A stretch of 64,000 nt of DNA from Dinoroseobacter sp. (GTDB taxonomy: Bacteria; Pseudomonadota; Alphaproteobacteria; Rhodobacterales; Rhodobacteraceae): positions 248,001 through 312,000 of the forward strand of contig JAEPNN010000003.1 of the NCBI GenBank assembly GCA_017643385.1, given 5' to 3'. The notes below the pieces were generated by a model. The model had not been told where the DNA came from and ran no database searches. It saw only the letters and a list, made by a program, of their open reading frames with translations. The position numbers and the translations under genes were made by a program. Positions within the stretch are counted from its first letter, which is position 1, and every line of letters starts with the position of its first letter. Shown here piece by piece: positions 44,774 to 53,268 of the stretch.

Positions 44774-45913
44774 TTGACAACGCAGACGATCTGGACAGGA
44801 GCCCGTGTGGGCCTTCTCAGCCTGCTTGTGCTGAGCGCTGTCGCGGCCTGCGGCTTGCCCCGTTCGGGACCCAACAAACGTGAGATATTCTCAAGCTCGG
44901 TTCAACGCCAGGGCGATGCTTTTGTAGTGTCCGTGACCGATCGTGTGGCCCGTGCAACCGCAGTCTCACCCGCCCTGGGCTTCCCACAGTCGCTCTTAAA
45001 TGCCGGACAGATTGGCAGTGACACAATCCGCCCTGGAGACACGCTTGGGCTGACAATCTGGGAGAACGTCGAGGACGGACTGCTCGTGGGAACGGGACAA
45101 AACGCGGCGGTTCTCGAAGAAGTACAAGTCGACGGTGCCGGTTTTATCTTCATACCGTATGCGGGCCGTATACGCGCGGCTGGGAATTCTCCTGAGGCGT
45201 TGCGCGGCGTTATCACCCGCCAACTGGACACCCAAACCCCAGACCCACAGGTACAAGTCCGCAGGCTCGCTGGGGATGGTTCCACCGTGACGCTTGTCGG
45301 TGGTGTGGCCCAGCAGGGCGTATACCCGATCGAGCGTCCGACACGCACCTTGACGGCAATGCTGGCGCGTGCAGGCGGCATCGTGTCTGAGACGGAAATA
45401 ACAACTGTTACCCTTAACCGTGGCGGTCAGACCGGTAAGATCTGGCTCTCGGATCTTTATAACAATCCAGAGCTTGATATCGCACTGCGCTCTGGCGACC
45501 GCATTGTGCTTGCAGAAGACACCCGTGCCTTTACAGCACTGGGCGCAACGGGCACCCAGAACCGTGTACCCTTTACTGCCCAAAACTTGTCGGCAATCGA
45601 GGCAATCGCGCAAGTCGGGGGGCTAAACACAAACCTCGCCGATCCGACCGGTGTTTTCGTATTCCGAAATGAGCCTGAAGAAATTGCGCGACAAATTCTG
45701 GGACGGACCGACATCACCGGAACCCAACGGTTTGTGTATGTGCTGGATCTGACCCGTCCTATGGGCATGTTCAACGCGCGTGATTTCGTGATCCGCGATC
45801 AGGACACAGTTTACGTGACCGAGGCACCATTTGCTGTCTGGGACAAAACCCTCACGTCGATCACCGGCTCGCTTAGTACTGCCAACGCCGCCAGTTCGCT
45901 CGCTGGGAACTGA
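44774..45913 (+). CDS. polysaccharide export lipoprotein (Wza/KpsD type)
   Basis: This outer-membrane capsule export protein of 379 residues has a lipoprotein signal with lipobox LSAVAACG, a Poly_export domain (IRPGDTLGLTIWENVEDG, AVLEEVQVDGAGFIFIPYAG, DTQTPDPQVQV) and two SLBB-like stretches (VTLVGGVAQQGVYPIERP and FTALGATGTQNRVPF). The TTG at 44774 is chosen because AAGGAG lies 7 bases upstream and the sequence begins directly with the signal. The stop overlaps the kpsC start (TGATG). Confidence 0.88.
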   Translation: MTTQTIWTGARVGLLSLLVLSAVAACGLPRSGPNKREIFSSSVQRQGDAFVVSVTDRVARATAVSPALGFPQSLLNAGQIGSDTIRPGDTLGLTIWENVEDGLLVGTGQNAAVLEEVQVDGAGFIFIPYAGRIRAAGNSPEALRGVITRQLDTQTPDPQVQVRRLAGDGSTVTLVGGVAQQGVYPIERPTRTLTAMLARAGGIVSETEITTVTLNRGGQTGKIWLSDLYNNPELDIALRSGDRIVLAEDTRAFTALGATGTQNRVPFTAQNLSAIEAIAQVGGLNTNLADPTGVFVFRNEPEEIARQILGRTDITGTQRFVYVLDLTRPMGMFNARDFVIRDQDTVYVTEAPFAVWDKTLTSITGSLSTANAASSLAGN

Positions 45914-47955
45914 TGTCTGAGACGGGTGCGGGACGGCGCCTGTGTCTGACCTCGCTCAGTCATTTGCGCGATAAACGTCTGCGGCGCATTCTGCAGCTCA
46001 GCGGGTATGACCTGCGGTTAGGCAAGCCCCGGGACGAGGACGCAATTGCGGTCTGGGGATACCGGCCAACATCTAAACGCGGTGAAGCGCTTGCAGATCG
46101 TACAGGCGCGCCCCTTCTCCGTTTGGAAGACGCTTTTCTGCGCTCAATCCACCCGGGTCGCTCTGGCGCGCCTATGATCGGTCTGATCCTAGATCATAAG
46201 GGCATGTATTTCGATGCGCGCCAGCCGTCAGACCTTGAGGACATCCTTCAGAATGACCCTTTGGATCAAACCGACCTTCTGAACCGTGCGCGCGCAGGCA
46301 TGCATGCGATGCGGCATCAAGAAATTACAAAATACACGGCCTTCGATCCTCAGGCTCCAACGCCGGAACCCGGATATGTGCTGGTCATTGATCAGGCGCG
46401 CGATGATGCCTCCATTCATCTTGGAGGCGCAAACGCACACCATTTCTCAGAAATGTTGACCGAAGCGCAGCTTGATTACCCAAATTCGCGTATCGTCATC
46501 AAAGGGCATCCAGACACCCGGGCGGGGTATCGAAAGGGGTATTTTGGGCCAGAAAATCAGACAGATCGTATTTCATATCTGAGCGAAGCAGTATCCCCAT
46601 GGCAGCTTCTGGAAGGTGCTGTTGCGGTTTATGTGGTGACGTCACAGCTGGGGTTTGAGGCCATTATGATCGGACACCGCCCACAGGTTTTTGGCCAACC
46701 CTTCTATGCAGGCTGGGGACTGACCGAAGACCGCATTGATGTTCCTCGCCGCGGCCGCAAGCTCACAAAGTCGCAACTTTTTGCCGGAGCCATGCTGCTC
46801 TATCCAACATGGTATGATCCGACACGCGACAAGATTGGCCGGTTTGAAGACAGCCTTCGCACGCTCAGTGCGGAAACACGTGCCTGGCGCGAAGACCATA
46901 TTGGTTCCATTGCAACAGGAATGCGGCTTTGGAAACGAGGCCATCTCAAACGGGTGTTTGGCAAACTGCGCTTTGAGGATCGATTTGAAAAAGCTGTGCA
47001 TCTTGCGCAATCAGAGGGCGTTCCGGTCATGGCCTGGGCTGGGAAAGTATCGCCTGACTTGCGAAGCCGCACAGAGAACGCTGCGGTTGACCTGCACAGA
47101 GTAGAGGACGGCTTCTTGCGTTCAAAGGGTTTGGGCGCAGAATTGATCCCACCGCTTTCCTTGGTGCGCGATACCACAGGCATTTATTACGACCCCACGA
47201 CGGCGAGTGATCTGGAGGCTGCAGTCGCAGCCGCCGCGACATTCCCCCCCGAAGCCCTGCACAGAGCAAGAGATTTGCGGCATAGGATCGTTGATCTTGG
47301 CCTCAGCAAGTACAACCTGACAGCAGACGGATCACTGCCCGAGATCCCTGCAGGCAAGGTTGCCGTTTTGGTGCCCGGCCAAGTGGAAGACGACGCCTCG
47401 ATCCGGCTGGGCGCAGGTGCCATCAAGCGCAACGCAGATTTGCTTAGCGCCGCACGAGACGCCTTCCCGGATGCCTACCTGATCTACAAACCACACCCGG
47501 ATGTCGAAGCTGGCTTGCGACCCGGCAAGCTAAGCGAGGCGGAAAAAGAAGCCGCAGACTTCGTGGCAGAAAACGCAAGTCCGACCGCACTTCTCGATCT
47601 GGTCTCAAGGGTCTGGACCATGACATCCGCGCTTGGGTTTGAAGCCCTTTTACGCGAAGTCCCCGTTACCACATTGGGAACGCCATTCTATGCAGGCTGG
47701 GGCCTGACTGACGATAGAGACATATATCCAAATGCAAAGGCACGCCGAACGGCTCGCCCAGACCTTGACGCCCTGACCCATGCAACCCTGATTGCCTACC
47801 CTAGATACTTTGATCCGGTCACCCGCAGGGCCTGCAGCCCGGAAGTCATCGTGGAAAGGCTTGCGTCAAACACATTGCCTGCACTGCAACCCGCGCATCG
47901 GGCCTTGTCAAAGCTTCAGGGGCTGTTTGCCAGTCAAAGCTGGCTCTGGCGCTAG
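45913..47955 (+). CDS. kpsC: KpsC capsule poly-Kdo transferase with two glycosyltransferase modules
   Basis: KpsC extends the Kdo linker that anchors capsule polysaccharide. The 680-residue protein is an internal duplication: EDAFLRSIHPGR/EDGFLRSKGLGA, IDQARDDASIHLGGA/PGQVEDDASIRLGAG, VIKGHPDTRAGY/IYKPHPDVEAGL and SQLGFEAI/SALGFEAL with GQPFYAGWGLTEDR/GTPFYAGWGLTDDR. Two modules with alternating linkages match the known KpsC design. The 3' end overlaps ribD by 4 bp on the other strand. Confidence 0.93.
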   Translation: MSETGAGRRLCLTSLSHLRDKRLRRILQLSGYDLRLGKPRDEDAIAVWGYRPTSKRGEALADRTGAPLLRLEDAFLRSIHPGRSGAPMIGLILDHKGMYFDARQPSDLEDILQNDPLDQTDLLNRARAGMHAMRHQEITKYTAFDPQAPTPEPGYVLVIDQARDDASIHLGGANAHHFSEMLTEAQLDYPNSRIVIKGHPDTRAGYRKGYFGPENQTDRISYLSEAVSPWQLLEGAVAVYVVTSQLGFEAIMIGHRPQVFGQPFYAGWGLTEDRIDVPRRGRKLTKSQLFAGAMLLYPTWYDPTRDKIGRFEDSLRTLSAETRAWREDHIGSIATGMRLWKRGHLKRVFGKLRFEDRFEKAVHLAQSEGVPVMAWAGKVSPDLRSRTENAAVDLHRVEDGFLRSKGLGAELIPPLSLVRDTTGIYYDPTTASDLEAAVAAAATFPPEALHRARDLRHRIVDLGLSKYNLTADGSLPEIPAGKVAVLVPGQVEDDASIRLGAGAIKRNADLLSAARDAFPDAYLIYKPHPDVEAGLRPGKLSEAEKEAADFVAENASPTALLDLVSRVWTMTSALGFEALLREVPVTTLGTPFYAGWGLTDDRDIYPNAKARRTARPDLDALTHATLIAYPRYFDPVTRRACSPEVIVERLASNTLPALQPAHRALSKLQGLFASQSWLWR

Positions 47956-49052
47956 GGCTTGCGCCAAACAGACATCGTGTCCGGGCATAGGGATCGGGTT
48001 TGGATCAGCGTCATCCGTTTTGCCTCTGCCAGGGCGGCAATCCCCATTGCGCCTAATGCGGGTCTACCTTCTGCTCCAAGCGCAAGCCCTGCCTGAAAAA
48101 CAACCAGATCATCGACCAGTCCAGCGTTCAGCAGTGCTGCAGAAAGCTCGCCGCCCCCTTCGCAAAATACGCGTGTCACGCCTCGGTCCGCAAGCGCGGC
48201 AAGCATTGCTGCAGGATCAAGACCACCACCGTCAGACGAGGCGATCTCAATAAGGTCCGCGCCATGCGCATGCGCTTTTTCGCGTCTGTCGGTGGGGGCT
48301 GTTGGCCCATGTAGGATCCAGTACGGAGCTTGATCAATGCTTTCACTCAAACGCGACGGCATAGGCACATTCAGGTAGCGGCTGGCCACGACCCGAACAG
48401 GTTGCTGCTGCACCCCAAGATCGCGCACCGTCAAGGTTGGATTATCCTCACGCGCAGTCCCTGCCCCGACAAGCACCGCATCGTGACGCGCGCGAAGCGC
48501 ATGGGCTTCTCGCCGTGCCCGTGCACCTGTGATCCACTGGCTTTCGCCACTTGCTGTTGCAATGCGCCCATCAAGCGAGGTGGCAATTTTCAAGGTAAGC
48601 ATGGGCAGGCCGCGTGTCGTGCGGCTTAAGAAGCCCCGCTGATCCAACGCGGCAGCTTCTGCACCAACACCAATCGAAACCTCAATCCCAGACTGGCGAA
48701 GCTTTTCAAACCCACGTCCCGCCACACGCTCGTCGGGATCTCCCAAAGCGGCAATCACACGAGAGACACCCGCGTTGACTAGGGCATCCGCACAAGGGGG
48801 CGTCTTGCCCGTATGTGAGCATGGTTCGAGGGTCACATAGACGTCGGCGCCTTGTGCTGCATCGCCTGCCTGAGCCAACGCCATCGCTTCGGCATGGGGT
48901 CGTCCACCTGGTTGTGTCCATCCCCGACCGACAACCCGCTCACCTTGAACAATGACACATCCAACCGCAGGATTGGGCCAAACGTTCCCCAAGCCGCGCC
49001 GCCCCAGCGACAACGCGAGATCCATAAACCGCTGATCGCGGCCCTGGCTCAT
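47952..49052 (-). CDS. ribD: riboflavin biosynthesis deaminase/reductase
   Basis: RibD catalyses the second and third steps of riboflavin synthesis. The 366-residue protein has the N-terminal deaminase with zinc ligands in RPHAEAMAL and LEPCSHTGKTPPCADAL, and a C-terminal reductase domain (TLKIATSLDGRIATASGESQWITG). It lies 6 bases after nrdR on the minus strand. In many relatives the order is nrdR-ribD-ribE-ribBA-ribH-nusB; here the capsule genes separate ribD from ribE. Confidence 0.95.
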   Translation of the reverse strand: MSQGRDQRFMDLALSLGRRGLGNVWPNPAVGCVIVQGERVVGRGWTQPGGRPHAEAMALAQAGDAAQGADVYVTLEPCSHTGKTPPCADALVNAGVSRVIAALGDPDERVAGRGFEKLRQSGIEVSIGVGAEAAALDQRGFLSRTTRGLPMLTLKIATSLDGRIATASGESQWITGARARREAHALRARHDAVLVGAGTAREDNPTLTVRDLGVQQQPVRVVASRYLNVPMPSRLSESIDQAPYWILHGPTAPTDRREKAHAHGADLIEIASSDGGGLDPAAMLAALADRGVTRVFCEGGGELSAALLNAGLVDDLVVFQAGLALGAEGRPALGAMGIAALAEAKRMTLIQTRSLCPDTMSVWRKP

Positions 49053-49058
49053 GAAGCT

Positions 49059-49523
49059 CTAGGTGTCTTGGGCAGGCGGACGCAATTCAGACACGAAGTC
49101 TTCGAAATCATCCGCAGCCTGGAAGTTTTTATAAACACTGGCAAAACGCACATACCCAACAGTATCGATCCGCGCCAGAGCCTCCATTACGATTTCACCG
49201 ATCGCCTTCGACTGAATATCGGTCTCACCCATGCTTTCCAATCGCCGAACAATGCCCGAGATCATCTGATCAAGACGTTCGGGCTCCACAGGACGTTTCT
49301 GCATCGCGATCCGGATTGAGCGCTCCAGCTTGTCACGGTCGAAGTCCTCGCGCTTCCCATTGGTTTTGACCACTACCAAATCGCGAAGCTGAACACGTTC
49401 ATAAGTGGTAAACCGTCCACCGCAGGCCGGACAAAAACGTCGTCTGCGGATAGCCACATGATCCTCAGCGGGACGCGAGTCTTTCACTTGGGTGTCGGTG
49501 TTTCCGCAAAATGGGCAACGCAT
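49059..49523 (-). CDS. nrdR: transcriptional repressor NrdR
   Basis: NrdR represses ribonucleotide reductase operons according to dATP/ATP binding. The 154-residue protein has the zinc ribbon [19 protein letters not shown] and [15 protein letters not shown], then the ATP-cone ([20 protein letters not shown]). The first nine residues MRCPFCGNT are also found in a smaller membrane protein encoded at 50647-50979. A DnaA-box-like TTATCCACA lies 28 bases upstream. Confidence 0.96.
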   Translation of the reverse strand: MRCPFCGNTDTQVKDSRPAEDHVAIRRRRFCPACGGRFTTYERVQLRDLVVVKTNGKREDFDRDKLERSIRIAMQKRPVEPERLDQMISGIVRRLESMGETDIQSKAIGEIVMEALARIDTVGYVRFASVYKNFQAADDFEDFVSELRPPAQDT

Positions 49524-49550
49524 GGGCTACTCCTCGCCGCGTCAATCGTC

Positions 49551-49559
49551 TTATCCACA
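49551..49559 (+). promoter_or_regulatory. DnaA-box-like site upstream of nrdR
   Basis: TTATCCACA, the classic DnaA box, is 28 bases upstream of the nrdR start. Two further exact copies in the window are at 44684-44692 (before the Wza-like gene) and 13586-13594 (inside thiamine pyrophosphokinase). About 0.5 copies are expected by chance on both strands. DnaA control is only a possibility. Confidence 0.3.
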
Positions 49560-49698
49560 GGCACTATAGGCCGACGGCTAGGGATTGGGTAGAGGCGATT
49601 TACAGCCGCGAAGTGTTGAGTCCTGCAAGCCACAGGCGCAAATCGGGAAGCAGGCCAATCGGGCTGGCCCAGTATGCATTCACACGTTGAGAACAGAA

Positions 49699-50115
49699 CT
49701 ACCTGTCAAACAGAAAATGAGCAGCGACGTTCCGTTGGTGAGGCCTGCTGCGATGTTCGACCAGATATATCCCCTGCCACGTCCCAAGCTGCATCTGTCC
49801 TTCGAAAACCGGGATTGAAAGCGAAGAGGGCATCATCGCAGCTTTAATATGTGCGGGCATATCGTCTGGTCCCTCATATGTATGCGTAAGATAGCTCATT
49901 CTTGGGTCGGTTGTCGGTGGCACGAGAAGATCAAAATAATTTGTCAGGTCCGTCTGCACTTCGGGATCCGCATTTTCCTGAATCAACAAGCTCGCAGACG
50001 TGTGTTTTATATGCAGCGTCAGAAGACCGGATGCAGCGGGCAGCCATTGCGCAACCTTTCGTGTGAATTCCGTGAGACCCGGACCTGGCGTTGCGATCTG
50101 GAAAGTGGTGTGCAT
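49699..50115 (-). CDS. YjbQ/UPF0047 family protein
   Basis: A 138-residue trimer-forming protein of the YjbQ (UPF0047) family, sometimes linked to secondary thiamine-phosphate synthase activity. The conserved LTLHIKHTSASLLIQENADPEVQTDL and GTWQGIYLVEHR are present. It is on the minus strand, 175 bases before nrdR, with no obvious operon partner. Confidence 0.9.
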   Translation of the reverse strand: MHTTFQIATPGPGLTEFTRKVAQWLPAASGLLTLHIKHTSASLLIQENADPEVQTDLTNYFDLLVPPTTDPRMSYLTHTYEGPDDMPAHIKAAMMPSSLSIPVFEGQMQLGTWQGIYLVEHRSRPHQRNVAAHFLFDR

Positions 50116-50332
50116 CAGGGTTTTGCCTTTCTGACGGGTATACTAGAGATCCAAGCGATCAGTCGCGCTGCAACAAACGCATTATCCAGATAGAGAAGAC
50201 ATAAACTAGCATCGGAATTCTTGCCTCAAATGATGCGATGACCAAGTTGGGCAGAATGATATCCTAGAACGGATAAGGGTATATGATATGCAAACGCTTC
50301 TTCCGTAGACCGCACTTATCAAATCAGTGCGT

Positions 50333-50605
50333 TCAGAAGATGCGATCACCCTGCTGGTCGATGAATTGTTTCGCCTTAATCAGCGTAACCTCTGCGGCCT
50401 GATCTTCGCTCGCGAAACTGTCGGCCCGGATCATCTGGTGGGATTTCGTCTCACCGTTGAAATCCTTCTCTATCCTCGCACCAACGCGGTACTGACTGCC
50501 GTCTTTGAGCAGCGCAACAAAGACGCGAAAATCTTTATAGATTTCTGGACTAGGTTCGGGTTTCGAGGCGCTACCGCCTCCGAAGAGTTTCGACAAAAAA
50601 GACAT
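50333..50605 (-). CDS. HlyU-like small protein
   Basis: A 90-residue protein of the HlyU family (helix-turn-helix-like alpha/beta regulator related to Vibrio HlyU): MSFLSKLFGGGSASKP, YKDFRVFVALLKDGSQYRVG, ARIEKDFNGETKSHQMIRAD and LIKAKQFIDQQGDRIF. The ATG at 50605 follows family practice; upstream in-frame residues are not conserved. Its target genes are unknown. Confidence 0.85.
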   Translation of the reverse strand: MSFLSKLFGGGSASKPEPSPEIYKDFRVFVALLKDGSQYRVGARIEKDFNGETKSHQMIRADSFASEDQAAEVTLIKAKQFIDQQGDRIF

Positions 50606-50646
50606 ACAATGCAGGATAGCGACACAGGGCGTAGGGGCAAGAGGAT

Positions 50647-50979
50647 CTAATTCAACGATAGGCGACTGATGATAAGTTTTAACATAAGCAGCACCCACGG
50701 TGCAGCATGCAGTACCAGATCAAAAACGTCGATCATATGGACCAACTCGCCCGCCGCCAACATCTTCAGCTTTTCCCACAAATGAGGCTCAGGAATGTAT
50801 GGCAAGAGACCGATCGTCAAGCATAACAAGATCAATGCGCTTGTTGGCATCGGGTCTATTATTACGCTGTGAGCGCCACAGGCCTGGCAAGTATAATGCC
50901 ATCGGCTGCTCCCATGATCCTTGGCAGGACCCGTTTCTCGCGGTTGGGAGCCGGTATTTCCACAAAATGGGCAACGCAT
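50647..50979 (-). CDS. NrdR-like zinc ribbon fused to membrane segments
   Basis: A 110-residue protein. Residues 1-40 resemble the NrdR zinc ribbon: [22 protein letters not shown], with CPFC and CQAC as four-cysteine ligands, then two hydrophobic segments (SALILLCLTIGLLPYI and APWVLLMLKLIISRL) and no ATP-cone. The ATG at 50979 has GGAG 9 bases upstream. The nucleotide match to the nrdR start over 25 bases suggests a partial gene copy. Function unknown; regulation of membrane events by a zinc ribbon is only a guess. Confidence 0.65.
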   Translation of the reverse strand: MRCPFCGNTGSQPRETGPAKDHGSSRWHYTCQACGAHSVIIDPMPTSALILLCLTIGLLPYIPEPHLWEKLKMLAAGELVHMIDVFDLVLHAAPWVLLMLKLIISRLSLN

Positions 50980-51014
50980 ATGGCTGAGCTCCGCAAACAA
51001 ATTGCTAAATAGCA

Positions 51015-51038
51015 ATATGTATATGTATATGTATATGG
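51015..51038. repeat. ATATGT microsatellite next to a small hairpin
   Basis: Four tandem copies of a six-base unit (ATATGT, the last ending in ATATGG) follow an inverted repeat ATTGCT-AAAT-AGCAAT at 51001-51016. It lies upstream of the zinc-ribbon gene. Such repeats can vary in copy number by slippage. Confidence 0.8.
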
Positions 51039-51092
51039 ATTGGAGCAGTAGCTAGATAAGTTGTAAAGGGTATTTTATTTGTCACTCACCCA

Positions 51093-53108
51093 TTACTGGT
51101 CGAGGAAACTCCGCAGTTTTCGGCTTCTGCTTGGGTGCTTGAGCTTGCGCAGCGCCTTCGCTTCAATCTGACGAATCCGTTCCCGGGTCACGCTGAACTG
51201 CTGGCCCACTTCTTCGAGCGTATGATCGGTGTTCATACCGATGCCAAAGCGCATGCGGAGAACGCGTTCTTCACGCGGAGTAAGAGACGACAACACGCGC
51301 GTCGTGGTTTCCTTCAGGTTTTCCTGAATAGCGGAATCAAGCGGCAAAACAGCGTTCTTGTCTTCGATGAAATCGCCAAGCTGGCTATCTTCTTCGTCAC
51401 CAATTGGCGTCTCGAGCGATATCGGCTCTTTGGCAATCTTCATTACCTTGCGAACTTTTTCCAACGGCATCTGCAGTTTGTCGGCCAATTCCTCAGGTGT
51501 AGGCTCTCGACCAATCTCATGCAGCATCTGACGACCCGTACGGACCAGCTTGTTGATCGTCTCGATCATATGGACCGGAATACGGATTGTACGCGCCTGA
51601 TCCGCAATGGATCGGGTAATCGCCTGACGAATCCACCATGTCGCATAGGTCGAGAACTTGTAGCCACGGCGATATTCAAACTTATCAACCGCTTTCATCA
51701 GACCGATATTGCCTTCTTGGATAAGGTCCAGGAACTGAAGCCCACGGTTGGTGTATTTCTTGGCAATTGAGATCACGAGGCGTAGGTTCGCCTCGACCAT
51801 CTCTTTCTTGGCCTGACGGGCCTCTTTCTCGCCCTTTTGAACCTGATTTACGATGCGGCGGAATTCCGGGATGTCGACACCGACATACTGGCCCACCTGC
51901 GCCATCTCTGCACGCAAATCTTCAACTTTGGCCTGCGAGCGTTCAATCAACGCACGCCATCCGCGGCCGGTCTTTTCGGACATACGATCCAACCAGGTTG
52001 GATCCAGTTCATAGCCGCGGTATTCTTCAATGAACTCGCGCCGGTTGATACGGGCCTGGTCTGCCAGTTTCACCATCGCACTGTCGAGTGACATGATCTT
52101 ACGGTTGATCCCATAAAGCTGATCAATCAGCGCCTCGATCCGGTTGTTATGCAGATGAAGCTCGTTCACCAGTTCAACGATTTCCGAACGGAGCTTCTGA
52201 TAGGCGTTTTCTTCTTTCTTAGAGAAGCTGCCATCCTCGTTGATGGCCGCCGAAATCCGCAGATCCTGCATGTCTGACAGAAGCGCGTAATCACGTGCGA
52301 TCAACTCAAGTGTTTCAAGGACGCGTGGCTTCAACGCGGCTTCCATTGCCGCAAGGCTCATGTTCGCCTGATCATCCTCATCATCGTCTTCTTCCTGACG
52401 GATCGGGTTGCCATCAGCGTCTAACTCCTGCGTCTGCCCTTCAACTTTCGGAGCGTCCGGCGTGTTAGCTGCGACAGGAGCGGCTACCGCTTCTTCTTCA
52501 TCCTCTTCACCGTCCTCGCCCATATTGCGGCCCATCGTGGCCTCAAGGTCGATCACATCACGCAGCAGGATCTCTTCGTTCAGGAGTTCGTCACGCCATA
52601 TGGTAATCGCCTGGAACGTCAGCGGGCTTTCGCATAGTCCCGCGATCATCGTGTTACGGCCAGCCTCGATGCGCTTGGCAATCGCGATCTCGCCTTCACG
52701 GCTCAACAATTCAACAGATCCCATTTCGCGCAAGTACATGCGAACCGGGTCATCTGTGCGGTCAAGCTTTTCGGTCGTTGTTGCTGCAACGGTCACATCG
52801 CGTGAGCTTGAAACTTCAACCAAATCGGTCGCGCCAGAAGGCGTGCCTTCGCCTTCTTCTGCTTCCTCGGCCTCTTCGTTTTCAATGATGTTGATGCCCA
52901 TTTCGGACAACATCGACATCACGTCTTCAATCTGTTCAGAACTGACTTGCTCGGGCGGCAACGCTTTGTTCAGCTGATCATAGGTGATGTAGCCTTTGGC
53001 ACGGGCGTCTGCGATCATCTTCTTGACCGCCGCCTGGCTGACATCCATCGAGATCTCGCCGTCTGCGCCTTCGGTTTTTGTGTCTTCGTTCGTGTCTTTG
53101 GCGGCCAT
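51093..53108 (-). CDS. rpoD: RNA polymerase primary sigma factor RpoD (sigma-70)
   Basis: RpoD directs housekeeping transcription. The 671-residue protein has an acidic N-terminal region 1.1, the non-conserved region ([17 protein letters not shown]), region 2 with [20 protein letters not shown], region 3, and region 4.2 with [28 protein letters not shown]. Size and order match alphaproteobacterial RpoD. It follows dnaG on the same strand (macromolecular synthesis-like arrangement) after 160 bases containing a 21-bp palindrome. Confidence 0.97.
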   Translation of the reverse strand: MAAKDTNEDTKTEGADGEISMDVSQAAVKKMIADARAKGYITYDQLNKALPPEQVSSEQIEDVMSMLSEMGINIIENEEAEEAEEGEGTPSGATDLVEVSSSRDVTVAATTTEKLDRTDDPVRMYLREMGSVELLSREGEIAIAKRIEAGRNTMIAGLCESPLTFQAITIWRDELLNEEILLRDVIDLEATMGRNMGEDGEEDEEEAVAAPVAANTPDAPKVEGQTQELDADGNPIRQEEDDDEDDQANMSLAAMEAALKPRVLETLELIARDYALLSDMQDLRISAAINEDGSFSKKEENAYQKLRSEIVELVNELHLHNNRIEALIDQLYGINRKIMSLDSAMVKLADQARINRREFIEEYRGYELDPTWLDRMSEKTGRGWRALIERSQAKVEDLRAEMAQVGQYVGVDIPEFRRIVNQVQKGEKEARQAKKEMVEANLRLVISIAKKYTNRGLQFLDLIQEGNIGLMKAVDKFEYRRGYKFSTYATWWIRQAITRSIADQARTIRIPVHMIETINKLVRTGRQMLHEIGREPTPEELADKLQMPLEKVRKVMKIAKEPISLETPIGDEEDSQLGDFIEDKNAVLPLDSAIQENLKETTTRVLSSLTPREERVLRMRFGIGMNTDHTLEEVGQQFSVTRERIRQIEAKALRKLKHPSRSRKLRSFLDQ

Positions 53109-53188
53109 ATCTGCACATCCTTGCGTCCGAGGGGCCTGACAACCGATAGGTCCTGTAGCCGGTTGCCGCCCAGTGGGCGATTCGGAAT

Positions 53189-53209
53189 AAACGAATCACT
53201 GATTCGTTT
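53189..53209. promoter_or_regulatory. 21-bp palindrome upstream of rpoD with clustered GANTC sites
   Basis: AAACGAATCA and TGATTCGTTT form perfect 10-base arms around a single central base. GATTC or GAATC occurs at 53179-53183, 53193-53197 and 53201-53205, three GANTC (CcrM methylation) sites within 27 bases; the chance density is about one per 256 bases. It lies 80-100 bases before rpoD. Confidence 0.7.
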
Positions 53210-53268
53210 TCCAAATTTCTTAAGTGGTATCTAGTTTCTTGGGGAAGGTCAGCCCCCAAGCAGTAGGA

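Noticed and set aside
45913-47955. Repeated blocks in kpsC as a misassembly
   Set aside because: The two halves are only similar at protein level and follow the known two-module design of KpsC.
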